NCBI GenBank assembly: GCA_009649835.1
Contig: PYCK01000173.1
Location: forward strand, 1 to 17,312
Reading direction: 5' to 3'
DNA from: Candidatus Methanocomedens sp.
GTDB taxonomy: Archaea > Halobacteriota > Methanosarcinia > Methanosarcinales > Methanocomedenaceae
Length of the DNA stretch: 17,312 nucleotides
A model generated the notes under the pieces. It was not told where the DNA came from. It ran no database searches and saw only the letters and a program-made list of their open reading frames with translations. Shown in pieces: positions 6,556 to 16,600 of this stretch; positions within the stretch are counted from its first letter, which is position 1, and every line of letters begins with the position of its first letter. The translations under genes and the position numbers were made by a program.

Positions 6556-6563
6556 TTTTTTTT
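6556..6563 (+). terminator. T-run terminator after tRNA-Ala
   Basis: Eight consecutive T residues begin seven bases past the tRNA 3' end. Archaeal RNA polymerase commonly stops at such runs without a hairpin. Confidence 0.6.
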
Positions 6564-6646
6564 AAAATATTGTGACCGGTTTTTACTAAGGCACAGTATT
6601 AATTCCACAACATTCCCTGGTGAATATTTGAAAATAAGCAGTTCCA

Positions 6647-7687
6647 CTACGCATCGATCCATACATCCAGCGTGATCTTTTGGACAGATAATCGTATATC
6701 CTCGCTGGCACCGCCTGTCAAGGCAAAAGCCGTAGACGTGTCAGTAGTAGCAATTGTATAATCCGTACCGTACTGCAGATTTGCACGATCTGCAGTTGTG
6801 TTGAAATACTGTGCCCAGGCATTTGGATAATTCGTAGATACCGTTATATTAACATCTGAAACCAGATCACTGTTTGAATAAAGCACCCCTGATGAATTTG
6901 ACTTTAGATATACCACTTCAATAGTATTGCTGCTTTTAGTTCTTTTATTCCCCACAAGTTCAACCGCACTTACCACGACACTGATGTCAGTTGCACCCAA
7001 CTTTGAAACTGTGACTGCAGGTGAGAGTTTTACCAGCGACCGGCTGTCCTGGACAACAAGCAAAGCACCGTTCTCATACTCAAACACCTGGTTAATATAG
7101 TAGTTATTTTTTGAACTATAACTTATCGAACCAAGGTCAAACAGGTCAGAACCGCTGTCATATACCACACCTGAGGCGTTATATGCCGTGATCGCCATGC
7201 CACAGTTGTTAAGATTTACAGACAGGGTACCGCTTGATTTGCCTGTAGAGACGATCGGGATATCGCCGCCGCCCATTTTGACAGGTACGCTCACCTGGAT
7301 ATTGGAAGCAGGGTTTGTTACCATACCTGCAGATAGAATATCAATATTCGATTTGAGGTCTGCCATATCGCTCCATGTATCATCCATATGGGATCGTTCG
7401 GCATCGTTTTTCCATGCAGGGATATAACTGACATGGATCGTGGTGGTAAATGCAACAATAAGTCCCAGGACCAGGATCGCAGAAACGACTGATGAGATTG
7501 CACAACCGGACACACGAAATTTATTATAGTCAAAAACCAAACAATTTAAACAAATCTTTGCGGACTTTGCGCTCTTTGCGGTGACTAAAATCATACACCG
7601 CAAAGGACGCAAAGAGCGCAAAGTGTTCAGGATATATGTCAAAGATATTATATTCGGTACTATAAATGCCGGTACAATGTGTTTCAT
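6647..7687 (-). CDS. Pilin-like secreted protein with repeat-extended N-terminus
   Basis: The last gene of the pilus operon. From the ATG at 7687 it encodes 346 residues. The first ~58 include codons running through an inverted repeat (7556-7623). Then comes a pilin-like start RVSGCAISSVVSAILV, a single hydrophobic helix, IPAWKNDAERSHMDDTW, and a Ser/Thr/Val-rich extracellular beta domain. The layout resembles archaeal pilin-like proteins of the DUF7289 type seen with FlaI/FlaJ genes. GGAGTGA lies eight bases before the ATG at 7687, and a GTG at 7696 overlaps the upstream stop (GTGA), both pointing to coupling. A GTG at 7513, with TTTAAATT at 7543-7550 as possible TATA box, would give a normal 288-residue pilin without the repeat. 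The start is therefore open; the part from 7513 on is safe. Confidence 0.72.
   Translation of the reverse strand: MKHIVPAFIVPNIISLTYILNTLRSLRPLRCMILVTAKSAKSAKICLNCLVFDYNKFRVSGCAISSVVSAILVLGLIVAFTTTIHVSYIPAWKNDAERSHMDDTWSDMADLKSNIDILSAGMVTNPASNIQVSVPVKMGGGDIPIVSTGKSSGTLSVNLNNCGMAITAYNASGVVYDSGSDLFDLGSISYSSKNNYYINQVFEYENGALLVVQDSRSLVKLSPAVTVSKLGATDISVVVSAVELVGNKRTKSSNTIEVVYLKSNSSGVLYSNSDLVSDVNITVSTNYPNAWAQYFNTTADRANLQYGTDYTIATTDTSTAFALTGGASEDIRLSVQKITLDVWIDA
7556..7623. repeat. Inverted repeat of 9-base-period CGCAAAG units
   Basis: Two 28-base arms (7556-7583 and 7596-7623) are inverted copies matching at 24 positions, around a 12-base loop. Each arm has three CGCAAAG units spaced nine bases apart and ends in CACC/GGTG next to the loop. 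The element lies inside the open 5' part of the second pilin-like gene. The 9-base period keeps reading frames open. A related hairpin is at 17071-17156. Confidence 0.85.
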
Positions 7688-7692
7688 GCCAA

Positions 7693-8640
7693 TCACTCCA
7701 CGTACACGGCCACGTATTCAATATTCGAATTCTTGTTCGCAGCATTTGTGTGTGCCAGATACCGTACTTTGAGATTATTGATATCATTCTGCGTATCAAT
7801 ATATGATGATACATCCACTTCATCCAGCGTCCACGTCGTTATTTTTATTATCGTTTCGTCATGCCAGACCGATGCATCCTGCTCCCATACCTTTATCTTA
7901 ACGTTATCGGCATTGGCATTGGCCTCAGTATGATTGATCCGCACCAGTACCCGGGTCAAAGATGTGGTAAGTCCGGGAGTGAAATTGAACTGCTGGTATG
8001 CTGTTTCATCATAGGTGCTTTGTTTCGGGATCTTATAAGTAGTGTACAAACTATCTCCATCTGTCTGGACCTGTCCAACAGTAGCCTCACCACCTGATGT
8101 ATCATATACTGATGCAGGAGTAAATGTCTCACCTGATGGAGTTGGTGTAGGAGTTGGGGTTGCTGTTGGGGTCGCTGTCATTTCTATCACTTCTCCAAGA
8201 AGTACACCACTTACCATTACAATATTATGTCCGGTGTGTATAATTGTATCATCCACGTAATCATCTTCAGATATCGTGATACTCCAGAGTTGCGATGTAT
8301 TAATAACAATAGTATCCCCTAACCCCCATGTGCTGCTTCCAAGGATTGCATAAACATCATCTGGTGAAAGTTCCTTCCTGGTCCCGTTAAGGTTCAGTAT
8401 TATCCGGATATAAGAAGTATCAACAGTATTCCCGCCGCTGTGCCTTAAGTAGACAGAATCGTCATTTACATCCACCCATCCATCGATATCCACATGCGGC
8501 ATGGTTGTACCTTGAAACGAAAGTACGAACACTGCGATAATCCCGAAAGCAAGAAATGCAACTGCCGTCATAAGCAATTCCCCTATCACATCGGAAACCG
8601 CATCGCCGTTTTCTGTAATTGCTTTCATACTTTTTGTCAT
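7693..8640 (-). CDS. Archaeal type IV pilin with Thr-Pro linker and C-terminal beta domain
   Basis: A 315-residue probable substrate of the adjoining FlaI/FlaJ-type machine. The N-terminus has a class III signal: a short charged leader, then ENGDAVSDVIGELL (residues 10-23) and a hydrophobic helix to about 41, the pattern of the archaeal pilin N-terminal domain cut by the prepilin peptidase near residues 12-14. Residues 45-152 form a first extracellular domain. A linker of alternating Thr and Pro follows (155-169), then a ~145-residue beta-rich, Asn/Thr-rich C-terminal domain suited to surface binding. The ATG at 8640 has GAGGG six bases upstream; a TTG at 8658 would only add six residues. It lies 28 bases after the membrane platform gene and overlaps the next reading frame. 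Confidence 0.87.
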   Translation of the reverse strand: MTKSMKAITENGDAVSDVIGELLMTAVAFLAFGIIAVFVLSFQGTTMPHVDIDGWVDVNDDSVYLRHSGGNTVDTSYIRIILNLNGTRKELSPDDVYAILGSSTWGLGDTIVINTSQLWSITISEDDYVDDTIIHTGHNIVMVSGVLLGEVIEMTATPTATPTPTPTPSGETFTPASVYDTSGGEATVGQVQTDGDSLYTTYKIPKQSTYDETAYQQFNFTPGLTTSLTRVLVRINHTEANANADNVKIKVWEQDASVWHDETIIKITTWTLDEVDVSSYIDTQNDINNLKVRYLAHTNAANKNSNIEYVAVYVE

Positions 8641-8668
8641 ATTATCCCTCTTATGCAAGACCCTTTCT

Positions 8669-10624
8669 CTAGATCAGTATCGCAAACACTCCGTATGATA
8701 TTATTATCATGATAACCGAATGTTTAAGCCCGGCAGACATACTTCCACTTCCCATCTGCCCGGCGACCAAACCTGAGCAGAATCCCTGTATTACAGCGGC
8801 ATGGAAGAACAGTGTTGTATACTCCTCTATATCGAAATCCTGGATAAACGGTAGATCTGCGGCGGTTTCACCAACTGATGCAGGCATTGCCGGCAGGAAA
8901 AATGCAGTAAGCACGTAAACAATGAACAGGAACACAAAAAACGCTATGTAAACAATGAACACATACACGAACATCTCAGCTGAACGTGCAGTCTTCAATT
9001 GTTTTTCAACATCAGCATTGTTTGCTGCAATGGCAAGAACACTTCTAATATCGCTTGTGGATTCACTTGCTTTTATAATGAGGGTTATAATACGGGTTGT
9101 TATATTCGTACGTATGCGGTATTCAAGTTTACTCAATGCAGATGCTGTGGACGCACCCCATGATATATCCTCTGACACACGCTTGATCTCATCACGTAAT
9201 ATCCCGATCTTTGATCGTGATGTCATGTCAATAGCATCAGTGAGTGAAATACCGGCTTCGTTTATGCTTGCCAGCCTTTTTAAAAACTCGGGCACCATAT
9301 CCTCGATCTGCTTGATATGTCTGGCCTTCAGTTCGTAGAATACTACAAAAGGTACCAGTACGATCAAAACTGAGAATATTATGTGGTCGTCCAGTGCAGC
9401 CAATTGCCCGACATTGAAGCGACCAAAATGGATACTGCCGATACTAACTCCTTTTTTAGACATTACATACGCCAGATACAGGATTCCAATAGGAATACTT
9501 ATTACAAATGTACTTCTGGCATTATTTTGCATCATCCGCATGGGATGCAGCACAGCATCAGTAAATTGGGAGAAGGATTTATGAAATCTCATCCATTTGA
9601 TACGTCTGGATTCCTCATCCGGATCTAAAACGGGTTTTAAAGGAACATCTTCAAAGGCCTTGATTTTTTTTTCTATTATATACGTTTTTGGAACATTCAT
9701 ACTGGCACCAGCCAGAATACCAAGAACCAGCAGGAATATTACCGTGCCAGAGGGAATGAACGCATACACCAGCAGATATAATAATTCAGTAGCACCGGGT
9801 CCGATAAGGCCAAGTATCACAAGAATGGTAATGAGAAACAGCGGACCTGCCACAAAGACAGAAATATAGACTTCAGCCAAAACCCCGAGTGTTTCCATGA
9901 AGTTCTTCTGTTCCCGCACTGCAATAGACTGGTACTGCTCGGATTTGCTTTTCAGGTATGTTGTGATGTTTCCGCCGCTTATGATCACAGAGTCCATACC
10001 ATCCAGGAAATCCTTTAACTTTTCAGACGGTGTACGAATACTTGCATTGCGAAGAGCCGTTGGCATGTCGTGATTAAAATATTCAATATCCTTTACTATG
10101 TTTCCAAATTCCTCAGCCGATGTACCGTAGATGTAGGAATATGTGCTCAATGACCTGAAGATATCAAGCAGGTTCATTCCCCCGCGGCTCAATGCATACA
10201 GGTATATGACTGCATGAGGCAGGGACAGGTCAATAGCAGACTTGCGGATGCTTGCTTTAAGTGTGGGGATCGAGGTATAGATAAAATATATGATCTGTTG
10301 AATAATGATGAAGAGCAGCAGTCCCATGGCAACTGCCAGCAGCACGTTCGTGTTTGCTTCCACCCAATTAGATACGGCTCCTGTGCCGGGTGTAATAGCA
10401 GGAATAGTGATACTATCAAATACATCAAGTGACAGCCTGAATCCTATAGAGCCTGCAACAATCCCTGCAAGTATTGAATAGAAATGAGCTGTTGATACAA
10501 ACTGATCAACCGGTAATGGTATGTTAGCTTGCCGTATCTTTATCTGGAGTTCGTGGTATTTTTCTGCACGGCTGCGAACCCGGTTGCCAAATATTCGATA
10601 CGCTGTCCTGTCTATAAAATCCAT
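8669..10624 (-). CDS. FlaJ/PilC-type membrane platform of a type IV pilus-like system
   Basis: A 651-residue multi-pass membrane protein of the archaeal FlaJ/TadC (T2SSF) family, which anchors the ATPase and supports pilin assembly. It has two repeats of the T2SSF plan: cytoplasmic DLSLPHAVIYLYALSRGGMN with downstream helices in the N half, and EDMVPEFLKRLASINEAGIS in the C half. Hydrophobic segments cluster near residues 45-75, 95-120, 245-310, 375-440 and 560-650. The C-terminus ends inside a membrane helix. The ATG at 10624 has GAG seven bases upstream; a GTG two codons earlier is an alternative. It follows the ATPase gene by 27 bases. It is longer than a typical archaellum FlaJ, closer to the haloarchaeal PilC type. 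Confidence 0.92.
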   Translation of the reverse strand: MDFIDRTAYRIFGNRVRSRAEKYHELQIKIRQANIPLPVDQFVSTAHFYSILAGIVAGSIGFRLSLDVFDSITIPAITPGTGAVSNWVEANTNVLLAVAMGLLLFIIIQQIIYFIYTSIPTLKASIRKSAIDLSLPHAVIYLYALSRGGMNLLDIFRSLSTYSYIYGTSAEEFGNIVKDIEYFNHDMPTALRNASIRTPSEKLKDFLDGMDSVIISGGNITTYLKSKSEQYQSIAVREQKNFMETLGVLAEVYISVFVAGPLFLITILVILGLIGPGATELLYLLVYAFIPSGTVIFLLVLGILAGASMNVPKTYIIEKKIKAFEDVPLKPVLDPDEESRRIKWMRFHKSFSQFTDAVLHPMRMMQNNARSTFVISIPIGILYLAYVMSKKGVSIGSIHFGRFNVGQLAALDDHIIFSVLIVLVPFVVFYELKARHIKQIEDMVPEFLKRLASINEAGISLTDAIDMTSRSKIGILRDEIKRVSEDISWGASTASALSKLEYRIRTNITTRIITLIIKASESTSDIRSVLAIAANNADVEKQLKTARSAEMFVYVFIVYIAFFVFLFIVYVLTAFFLPAMPASVGETAADLPFIQDFDIEEYTTLFFHAAVIQGFCSGLVAGQMGSGSMSAGLKHSVIMIIISYGVFAILI

Positions 10625-10651
10625 TGCCACACTCTCACATCCCTATACCGG

Positions 10652-12307
10652 TCAAGCAGTCTGTGAGATCATCTCCTGTAATGTATCGTTCCCTATTGCC
10701 TCAAGTACAAGTTCGGGGTTTGTGGAGTAGGCCTGTACTACAACTGATACGCTTACATAATCACGTATATTCTTTTCACCCATATAATCAAGAACACTCT
10801 GGCGGTTGTTGAGTTCGCCAAGCAAGTTGTTCCTATCCCATCCTCTTAATTGCATCACATTATTCAGCACATACGAATCCCCTGCACGGTTGAACGAATC
10901 CGCCATCGGGTCCCAGCGGAACAGTTCATTGATCCGTATATTGCCTGTTTTGGGATCAAGTCCTGTCACTTCGACAATGCTCTGGGTTCGCCTTACCCTT
11001 TTATCATTTACATGTGTCTGCATCTGGATGCAGAGGATATCAAGTGATTGCATCATCACATGAGGTACATTGATAGGCTCGTTCTCAAGCCGGTTCACAA
11101 CGGTCTTCACATCACCTGCATGCATAGTAGAATAAGTAGTATGACCTGTTGACATTGCCTGGAAGAGTGTCAGTGCCTCCACGCCGCGTACTTCCCCGAC
11201 AAGTATGTATTCAGGACGCTGCCTTAAGGCTGCACGCAGAAGATCATACATGGATACATCCCCTGCTCCGCCAACCGTGATCGATTCGCGGGTAAGCCCT
11301 GCAATCCAGTTATCATGATGCAGTGTGAGTTCACGCGTATCTTCTATGGATATGACCTTTGAGAGAGGTGTTATGAAAATGGATACGGCATTTAACATTG
11401 ACGTCTTCCCGGATGCCGTGCCCCCTGCAAAGATGATGCTGCGCTTGTTCTCAATTGCAAGCCAGAAATATGCCATCATTTCAGTATTACAGGTCTTAAA
11501 TTTCATAAGGTCGATAGGTGTTAAGGGGTCACCTTTGAACTTACGTATAGTAAACGAACTGCCGCGGGTTGTCACTTCCTTACCAAGTGTTGCCTGCAGC
11601 CTTGAGCCGCCAGGTAAGGTCGCATCCACCATGGGCTCCCCGACAGATATCTGCTTGCCGCTCTTCTGGCAGAGATTGATAACAAACGAGTTCAAATCCG
11701 ATTCCTCAAAGGAGATGTTTGTCATGATATTGTGGTATTTTGTGTGATAGAGAAAAATCGGTATGTCGATACCATCACATGAGATATCCTCTATATAAGG
11801 GTCCATCATTAAAGGATGAATCCTTCCATAATTTATGAAATTCCGGCGCAAGTAATACATTATCTTATGCAGGGACGGCAATTCAAGCGATGCATGGTAG
11901 CGGTCAAAAAGGCTGAGTGCCTTATGTGTCAGAATAATTTCTTTGTCTGCCCCGGACTTTGTATCTTCCATGGTCAGGATATCCTGCAGGTATTCATATC
12001 CCTGCTCAAGCATCTCCTTTTCAAATGCTGTAAGTGAAGGCTCAACTACTCGGTATTGAGCCATCCCCATGTCTTGTAAGATGCTGATGAAAGCATATGG
12101 CTCGTCCACCCAGTATCGTTCAAGTTCGGTATAGCTATCCGGCACTTCGTAATCGATCAGGGATTCATGTACTGCAGGGTCATATGGGGGAAGAGTTTTT
12201 AGTTCCTTCTTCCTGATACTTTTCAGGGCAGTAAAGGCATTTGACAATAACGAGGGTTTCGACTCAGTATCAGTGTTCCCGGTCTGTTCATCCTGTTCCC
12301 TGCCCAT
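10652..12307 (-). CDS. FlaI/PilB-type secretion ATPase of a type IV pilus-like system
   Basis: A 551-residue cytoplasmic hexameric ATPase of the archaeal type II/IV secretion superfamily, expected to power pilin assembly through the next gene's membrane protein. From the ATG at 12307: N-terminal domain to about 150; GRIHPLMMDPYIEDISCDG (about 161-179), typical of FlaI-like proteins; Walker A GGTASGKT (295-302); Asp box SIEDTREL (320-327); Walker B YILVGEVRG (367-375) with the catalytic Glu; and His box STGHTTYSTMHA (386-397). All catalytic elements are intact. GGAG lies nine bases before the chosen ATG; a longer in-frame reading to 12394 would overlap the regulator gene and adds nothing conserved. 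No archaellum accessory genes (FlaH, FlaG) are present, so a pilus rather than an archaellum is likely. Confidence 0.94.
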   Translation of the reverse strand: MGREQDEQTGNTDTESKPSLLSNAFTALKSIRKKELKTLPPYDPAVHESLIDYEVPDSYTELERYWVDEPYAFISILQDMGMAQYRVVEPSLTAFEKEMLEQGYEYLQDILTMEDTKSGADKEIILTHKALSLFDRYHASLELPSLHKIMYYLRRNFINYGRIHPLMMDPYIEDISCDGIDIPIFLYHTKYHNIMTNISFEESDLNSFVINLCQKSGKQISVGEPMVDATLPGGSRLQATLGKEVTTRGSSFTIRKFKGDPLTPIDLMKFKTCNTEMMAYFWLAIENKRSIIFAGGTASGKTSMLNAVSIFITPLSKVISIEDTRELTLHHDNWIAGLTRESITVGGAGDVSMYDLLRAALRQRPEYILVGEVRGVEALTLFQAMSTGHTTYSTMHAGDVKTVVNRLENEPINVPHVMMQSLDILCIQMQTHVNDKRVRRTQSIVEVTGLDPKTGNIRINELFRWDPMADSFNRAGDSYVLNNVMQLRGWDRNNLLGELNNRQSVLDYMGEKNIRDYVSVSVVVQAYSTNPELVLEAIGNDTLQEMISQTA

Positions 12308-12353
12308 TTTTATTGATCTCCGATCATCATATTGTCCGTTGTTAATTAAAAAA

Positions 12354-13205
12354 TCAGACCATATTGATCTTGAAAATACAGCAGTCGTCCCCATTTCCCA
12401 AGGTCTTTAGCACCTGCACCTCCCTGTTGCCGGGCGCTCTCGCAGTTATCCTTGAAAAAATCCCCCTGGTCAGGTTACACAGGATCGGGTTTCTTCGTGC
12501 TTCCTCGCCGCCCCATGGACAGACAGTTCCTTTAACCGTACACCCCATCCCTTCTTCGGAAGGTTCAGTAACAAAGGTTCCACCAAGCTGGTTCATCACA
12601 TTTGCACAAACATCTCCAACACATTCAATGTCGGGGTTTTCCGCATTGATCGGATATATTTCCAGAATGGTTTTCTCGACCATATCAGTCATCTGGTGAA
12701 TAACGATCTTTTTATCCTCCAGGGAAAGAGACTTCAGCAAGATAGGGATTATTGCAGTCAAAACACTACGAATACGGTTTTGCACATCCAGCACATCACG
12801 TTCGGATACAAGACGATTGTGCAGTTGTTTGACATGCACCAGTGATTTTACCCTTGCCATGAGTTCCACCTTATCCACCGGTTTTGTAAGGAACTCATCT
12901 GCCCCAACTTCAATACTCTTTATCCGGTCATCACGTTCGGAGAGCGCAGTCACCATTACGATGGGTATGAATTGGGTTAGCGAATCGTTTTTCAGTATAC
13001 GGCAGATCTCATATCCATCCATACCAGGCATCATGATATCAAGAAGAATAAGGTCAGGATGTTCGCTTTTGACCTTCTCAAGTGCTTCCTCGCCGTTGTA
13101 TGCAGTTAGAATATTATATTCCCCTGTCAGATAAGCTTCCAGCAGTTCCACATTTATTGGTTCGTCATCAACGACCAATATCTTTGGCATCTCTCCTTGC
13201 TGCAT
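12354..13205 (-). CDS. Response regulator: receiver plus methanogen output domain (MetOD1-like)
   Basis: A 283-residue two-domain protein. Residues 7-125 are a receiver with the acid pair DD (13-14), phospho-acceptor Asp56 in LLDIMMPGMDG, Thr/Ala at VTALS and Lys108 in LTKP. A helical link (126-160) leads to a C-terminal domain with seven cysteines, including CPWGGEEARRNPILCNLTRG (229 onward), which I recognise as the methanogen output domain MetOD1. It has no DNA-binding helix-turn-helix, so its output is not plainly transcriptional. The cysteines might hold a metal or sense redox (inference). The ATG at 13205 has GGGG seven bases upstream; an ATG at 13190 matches the usual MPKILVVDDE start but its GGAG is only two bases away. 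It lies 24 bases after the receiver gene and 46 before the ATPase gene. Confidence 0.88.
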   Translation of the reverse strand: MQQGEMPKILVVDDEPINVELLEAYLTGEYNILTAYNGEEALEKVKSEHPDLILLDIMMPGMDGYEICRILKNDSLTQFIPIVMVTALSERDDRIKSIEVGADEFLTKPVDKVELMARVKSLVHVKQLHNRLVSERDVLDVQNRIRSVLTAIIPILLKSLSLEDKKIVIHQMTDMVEKTILEIYPINAENPDIECVGDVCANVMNQLGGTFVTEPSEEGMGCTVKGTVCPWGGEEARRNPILCNLTRGIFSRITARAPGNREVQVLKTLGNGDDCCIFKINMV

Positions 13206-13229
13206 GATAATTGCCCCATTTCTTTTATA

Positions 13230-13607
13230 TTAAATATTGTTTGATTCTCCAAGATAACCCGCAACAATCGCCTTGAACTGGTGGACATCAATAGGTTTTG
13301 AAATATATCCGATACATCCTGCATCACAGAACCGCTCTTCATCTCCCATCATGGCGTGTGCTGTTAATGCAACCACAGGAATATCTGCCGTTTTCGGCTC
13401 ACTCTTAAGCTTTGTAAGCACTTCAAGCCCATCCATTTTAGGGAGTTGCATATCCAGAAGTATCAGGTTAAACCCTGTCTCTTTTACAAGTTCAAGTGCC
13501 TTAAACCCGTCTTCTGCACCTGTTACCTTATATCCATATGATTCAAGCAGATCAACTGCCAGTTCCATGTTCATAGGATTGTCTTCAACAACCAGTATAT
13601 ATTTCAT
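13230..13607 (-). CDS. Single-domain response regulator (CheY/DivK-like)
   Basis: A 125-residue stand-alone receiver. It has the acidic pocket ED (8-9), phospho-acceptor Asp52 in LLDMQLPKMDG, Thr82 in VALTAHAM and Lys104 in ISKPID, so all residues for phosphotransfer are present. There is no output domain; it probably shuttles phosphoryl groups or acts by protein contact. The VALTAHAM and CDAGCIGYISKPID patterns are those of receivers that partner hybrid kinases. Its ATG overlaps the kinase TAA stop by one base (TAATG), which marks the kinase as its likely donor. The adjacent MetOD1 regulator or the pilus ATPase are possible targets (inference). Confidence 0.93.
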   Translation of the reverse strand: MKYILVVEDNPMNMELAVDLLESYGYKVTGAEDGFKALELVKETGFNLILLDMQLPKMDGLEVLTKLKSEPKTADIPVVALTAHAMMGDEERFCDAGCIGYISKPIDVHQFKAIVAGYLGESNNI

Positions 13608-16600
13608 TATTCTTTTTCCCCCAATACTGTAATTTTTTTGATTTCATCCAGGATATCATCTGCAGTAAACATTCCCTTACGCATAATAGAAACTACATTA
13701 TCCTTCAGCACTTTTATATCATCACTTGTAAGTTCTTTTGCCGTACAGATGATAATCGGGATATCTTTTGTTCCGGGATCGGCTTTCAGTGTGGAAATAA
13801 CATCAAAACCACTTACGATAGGCATCATAAGGTCGAGTACCAGCACATCAGGATGTTCGCTTAATGCCTTATCGATTCCCTCCTGTCCACCATATGCTCT
13901 TATCACACCATAGCCATCCGGCTCGATCATCGCTGCTATCATTTCAACAGCATTTGGCTCATCGTCCACAACAAGAACTTTCAGGGCCTCAACTTTTAAT
14001 GTTTTCTTAAGATTATCCAGCGAAGCAAGAAGTGAAGATTTTTCCACGGGTTTGATAAAGTAATCAACAACCCCCATCGCGAAACCTATCTCTTTGTTAT
14101 CTACCATTGAAATGACTATCACAGGGATATGGTAGGTATTGGGATTATTTTTTAAGCGATTAAGCACTTCCCATCCGTCTATACCCGGAAGCATGATGTC
14201 CAGTGTAATGGCAAACGGTTCAATTTTTTCCACTAATGCCAGTGCCCCTTTGCCCGTATAGGCAGGTACAGCCCTGTATCCTGCTTTTGTGAACGTGATT
14301 ATAAGTAGTTCGCTTGCGTTTATATCATCTTCCACAACAAGGATAAGCGGTTCATCCCCTGTTGCACCTTCAGGCTCAGCGATCGATGGTATTCCTATCT
14401 GTTCAATGTCCTCTTCGCTCACTGTTTCTTTCACCACAGGTACTTCAGGCATTTTAGCTGTTCCAGCTAAAGCCTCTGCGGGCACAGTTTCTTTCAATGC
14501 AGGCACTTCAGGAATTGCAGTTACTTCAGTCCCTGCCTTTGCTCCAGGTTCTTTAATAGCGCCAGGTGCTTTTATTTTACCTTCTATCGGTATGGTGAAA
14601 ATAAACGAACTGCCCTTACCGGGTTCACTTTGAAGCTTCACCTCACCACCATGCTGTTCCACGAACCGCTTAACAAGGACAAGCCCCAGTCCAGTTCCGC
14701 TATATTCCCTGGAAGTTGATGCATCAAGCTGTACAAAAGACTGGAAAAGCTTTTTCTGGTCGTCCTTTGATATCCCGATCCCGGTATCTTTGACCTCGAT
14801 TTGTGCCATGTCCCCTACACGCAGACCATTGATGGTGACCGAGCCTTTTTCAGGTGTGAATTTGGTGGCATTGCTTATGAGATTATAGAGTATCTGCTTG
14901 ACCTTACCCTTATCTGCCACGATAGTCGTAAGTCCGGGATCGATCTTAGTTTCCATAACAATATTCTTCTTTGATGCCAGGGGTGCTGTTACCGTCTTCA
15001 CCTCATTAATGGCATCTGAAACATTGAACTCCTCATATTGTAGTTCCATCTTCCCTGCTTCGACCTTTGACAGGTCAAGTATATCATTGATAAGACCTAA
15101 GAGATTTTTTCCGCTTGTCAGGATATTACTGATATACCTTGACTGCTTTTCATTAAGGGCACCGAATGTTCCATCGTGCAGTATGTCTGAAAAACCTATG
15201 ATCGAATTCAGCGGAGTTCTCAGTTCATGGCTCATGTTAGCCAAAAACTCAGACTTCGTCCTGCTGGCTGCTGCAAGTTCCTGTGTCTTTATGTTAAGTT
15301 CGTCACGCTGCTCTTTTAATGTGTTTGCCATCTTCTGTGCTTGCAGGTAGGTTTTTGCATTATTGACAGCCACTGCATGCTGGCCAACTATTCGTTTCAT
15401 GAAATCCAGCACATCTGGCGGGACGTCACCGAGATGACAGGTGATCATAACACCTAAAAGCGTGTCCTTGAAGACCATCGGAGTGCTGACAATAGTCTTT
15501 GGCGGGATTTCACACAGTCCGGCTTCTATCCTGTATATACTATCTGCCGGAATATCTGTTACTACGATCATTTCTTTCTTAACTGCAGTCTGGCCCGGAA
15601 TACCTTCATCCAGATCGAATTGCTGCTCAGAGACTACTTTTTTTGCACCATTAGTGACAAACGGCACAAGCACCTTACTATCAGGATCATATAGATAGAC
15701 CGCACCAAGCGGCGAATTTGTATATTCCATAAGATTGCCAAGACCTTCTCTTAAGATCGTATCCAGGTCTATGGTGCTGCCTAAACGTGTCAGGATCTCG
15801 GTATATGCAGCCGACTGCTTTTGCTGTGCTTCAAAGTAAACTGTCTGTTCCTGAAGTGATTCATTTAGCTGCCGAAGCTCTTCGTTTGATTCCAGGGCTT
15901 TTTCATCCCTCATTTCCAGTGAATCCACCATATGGTTGAAGGATTCTGCCATTTCGCCTATTTCATCATTTGTCTTTATCTCTACTTTTTTATATCCTTT
16001 CCCGGCAGTCACATACCTGGCAGCATTGTTAAGCTGGGTAAGAGGAGATATTATTCTATTTGATGCATAATATAAAATTTCGGCTGTAATGAACAAAGTT
16101 ACAATCATGATGAAGAGTATTGTTTTACTGACACTTTTTGACGCTGCTAAGTACCGTTCCTTTGGACTGCTTACAATAAGTGCTCCGATAGAGTGGCCAT
16201 TATAGTCTGTAATTGGGGCGGCCCCGTAAACGTATGATGTCGAAAATCTCTCTATTTCACCAATAGAGTTCATTCCTATATGGAGTTCTTCAAGGATATC
16301 TACTGGAAGCGAAGTGCCGAGAAGTACATCATTTCCGATTACTGAACTGGTTGCTATGCAGTATTGTCCCTGATACACTGCTGTGGTGGTATCTGTGAGT
16401 CTGGTGTCAATATCATCCGGTACCCTGTTCCTGTTATTCAATACCCTGCCGCTTATTAATACCCCTTCAACACGTTCGTCCACATATACCGGAGCAAGAT
16501 GCACCTGTACCATGGCAAAAGTAATTTCGGCATCTTCCAGCCTGGTGTCAGCTTTGATCGGTATGATCGTGTCGAGATTTTCCTTGCCCAGGTCACTCTG

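Noticed and set aside
6647..12307. Archaellum (flagellum) locus
   Set aside because: The FlaI/FlaJ-type pair is present, but FlaH, FlaF, FlaG and FlaD/E-type genes and archaellins are missing, so a pilus-like system fits better.
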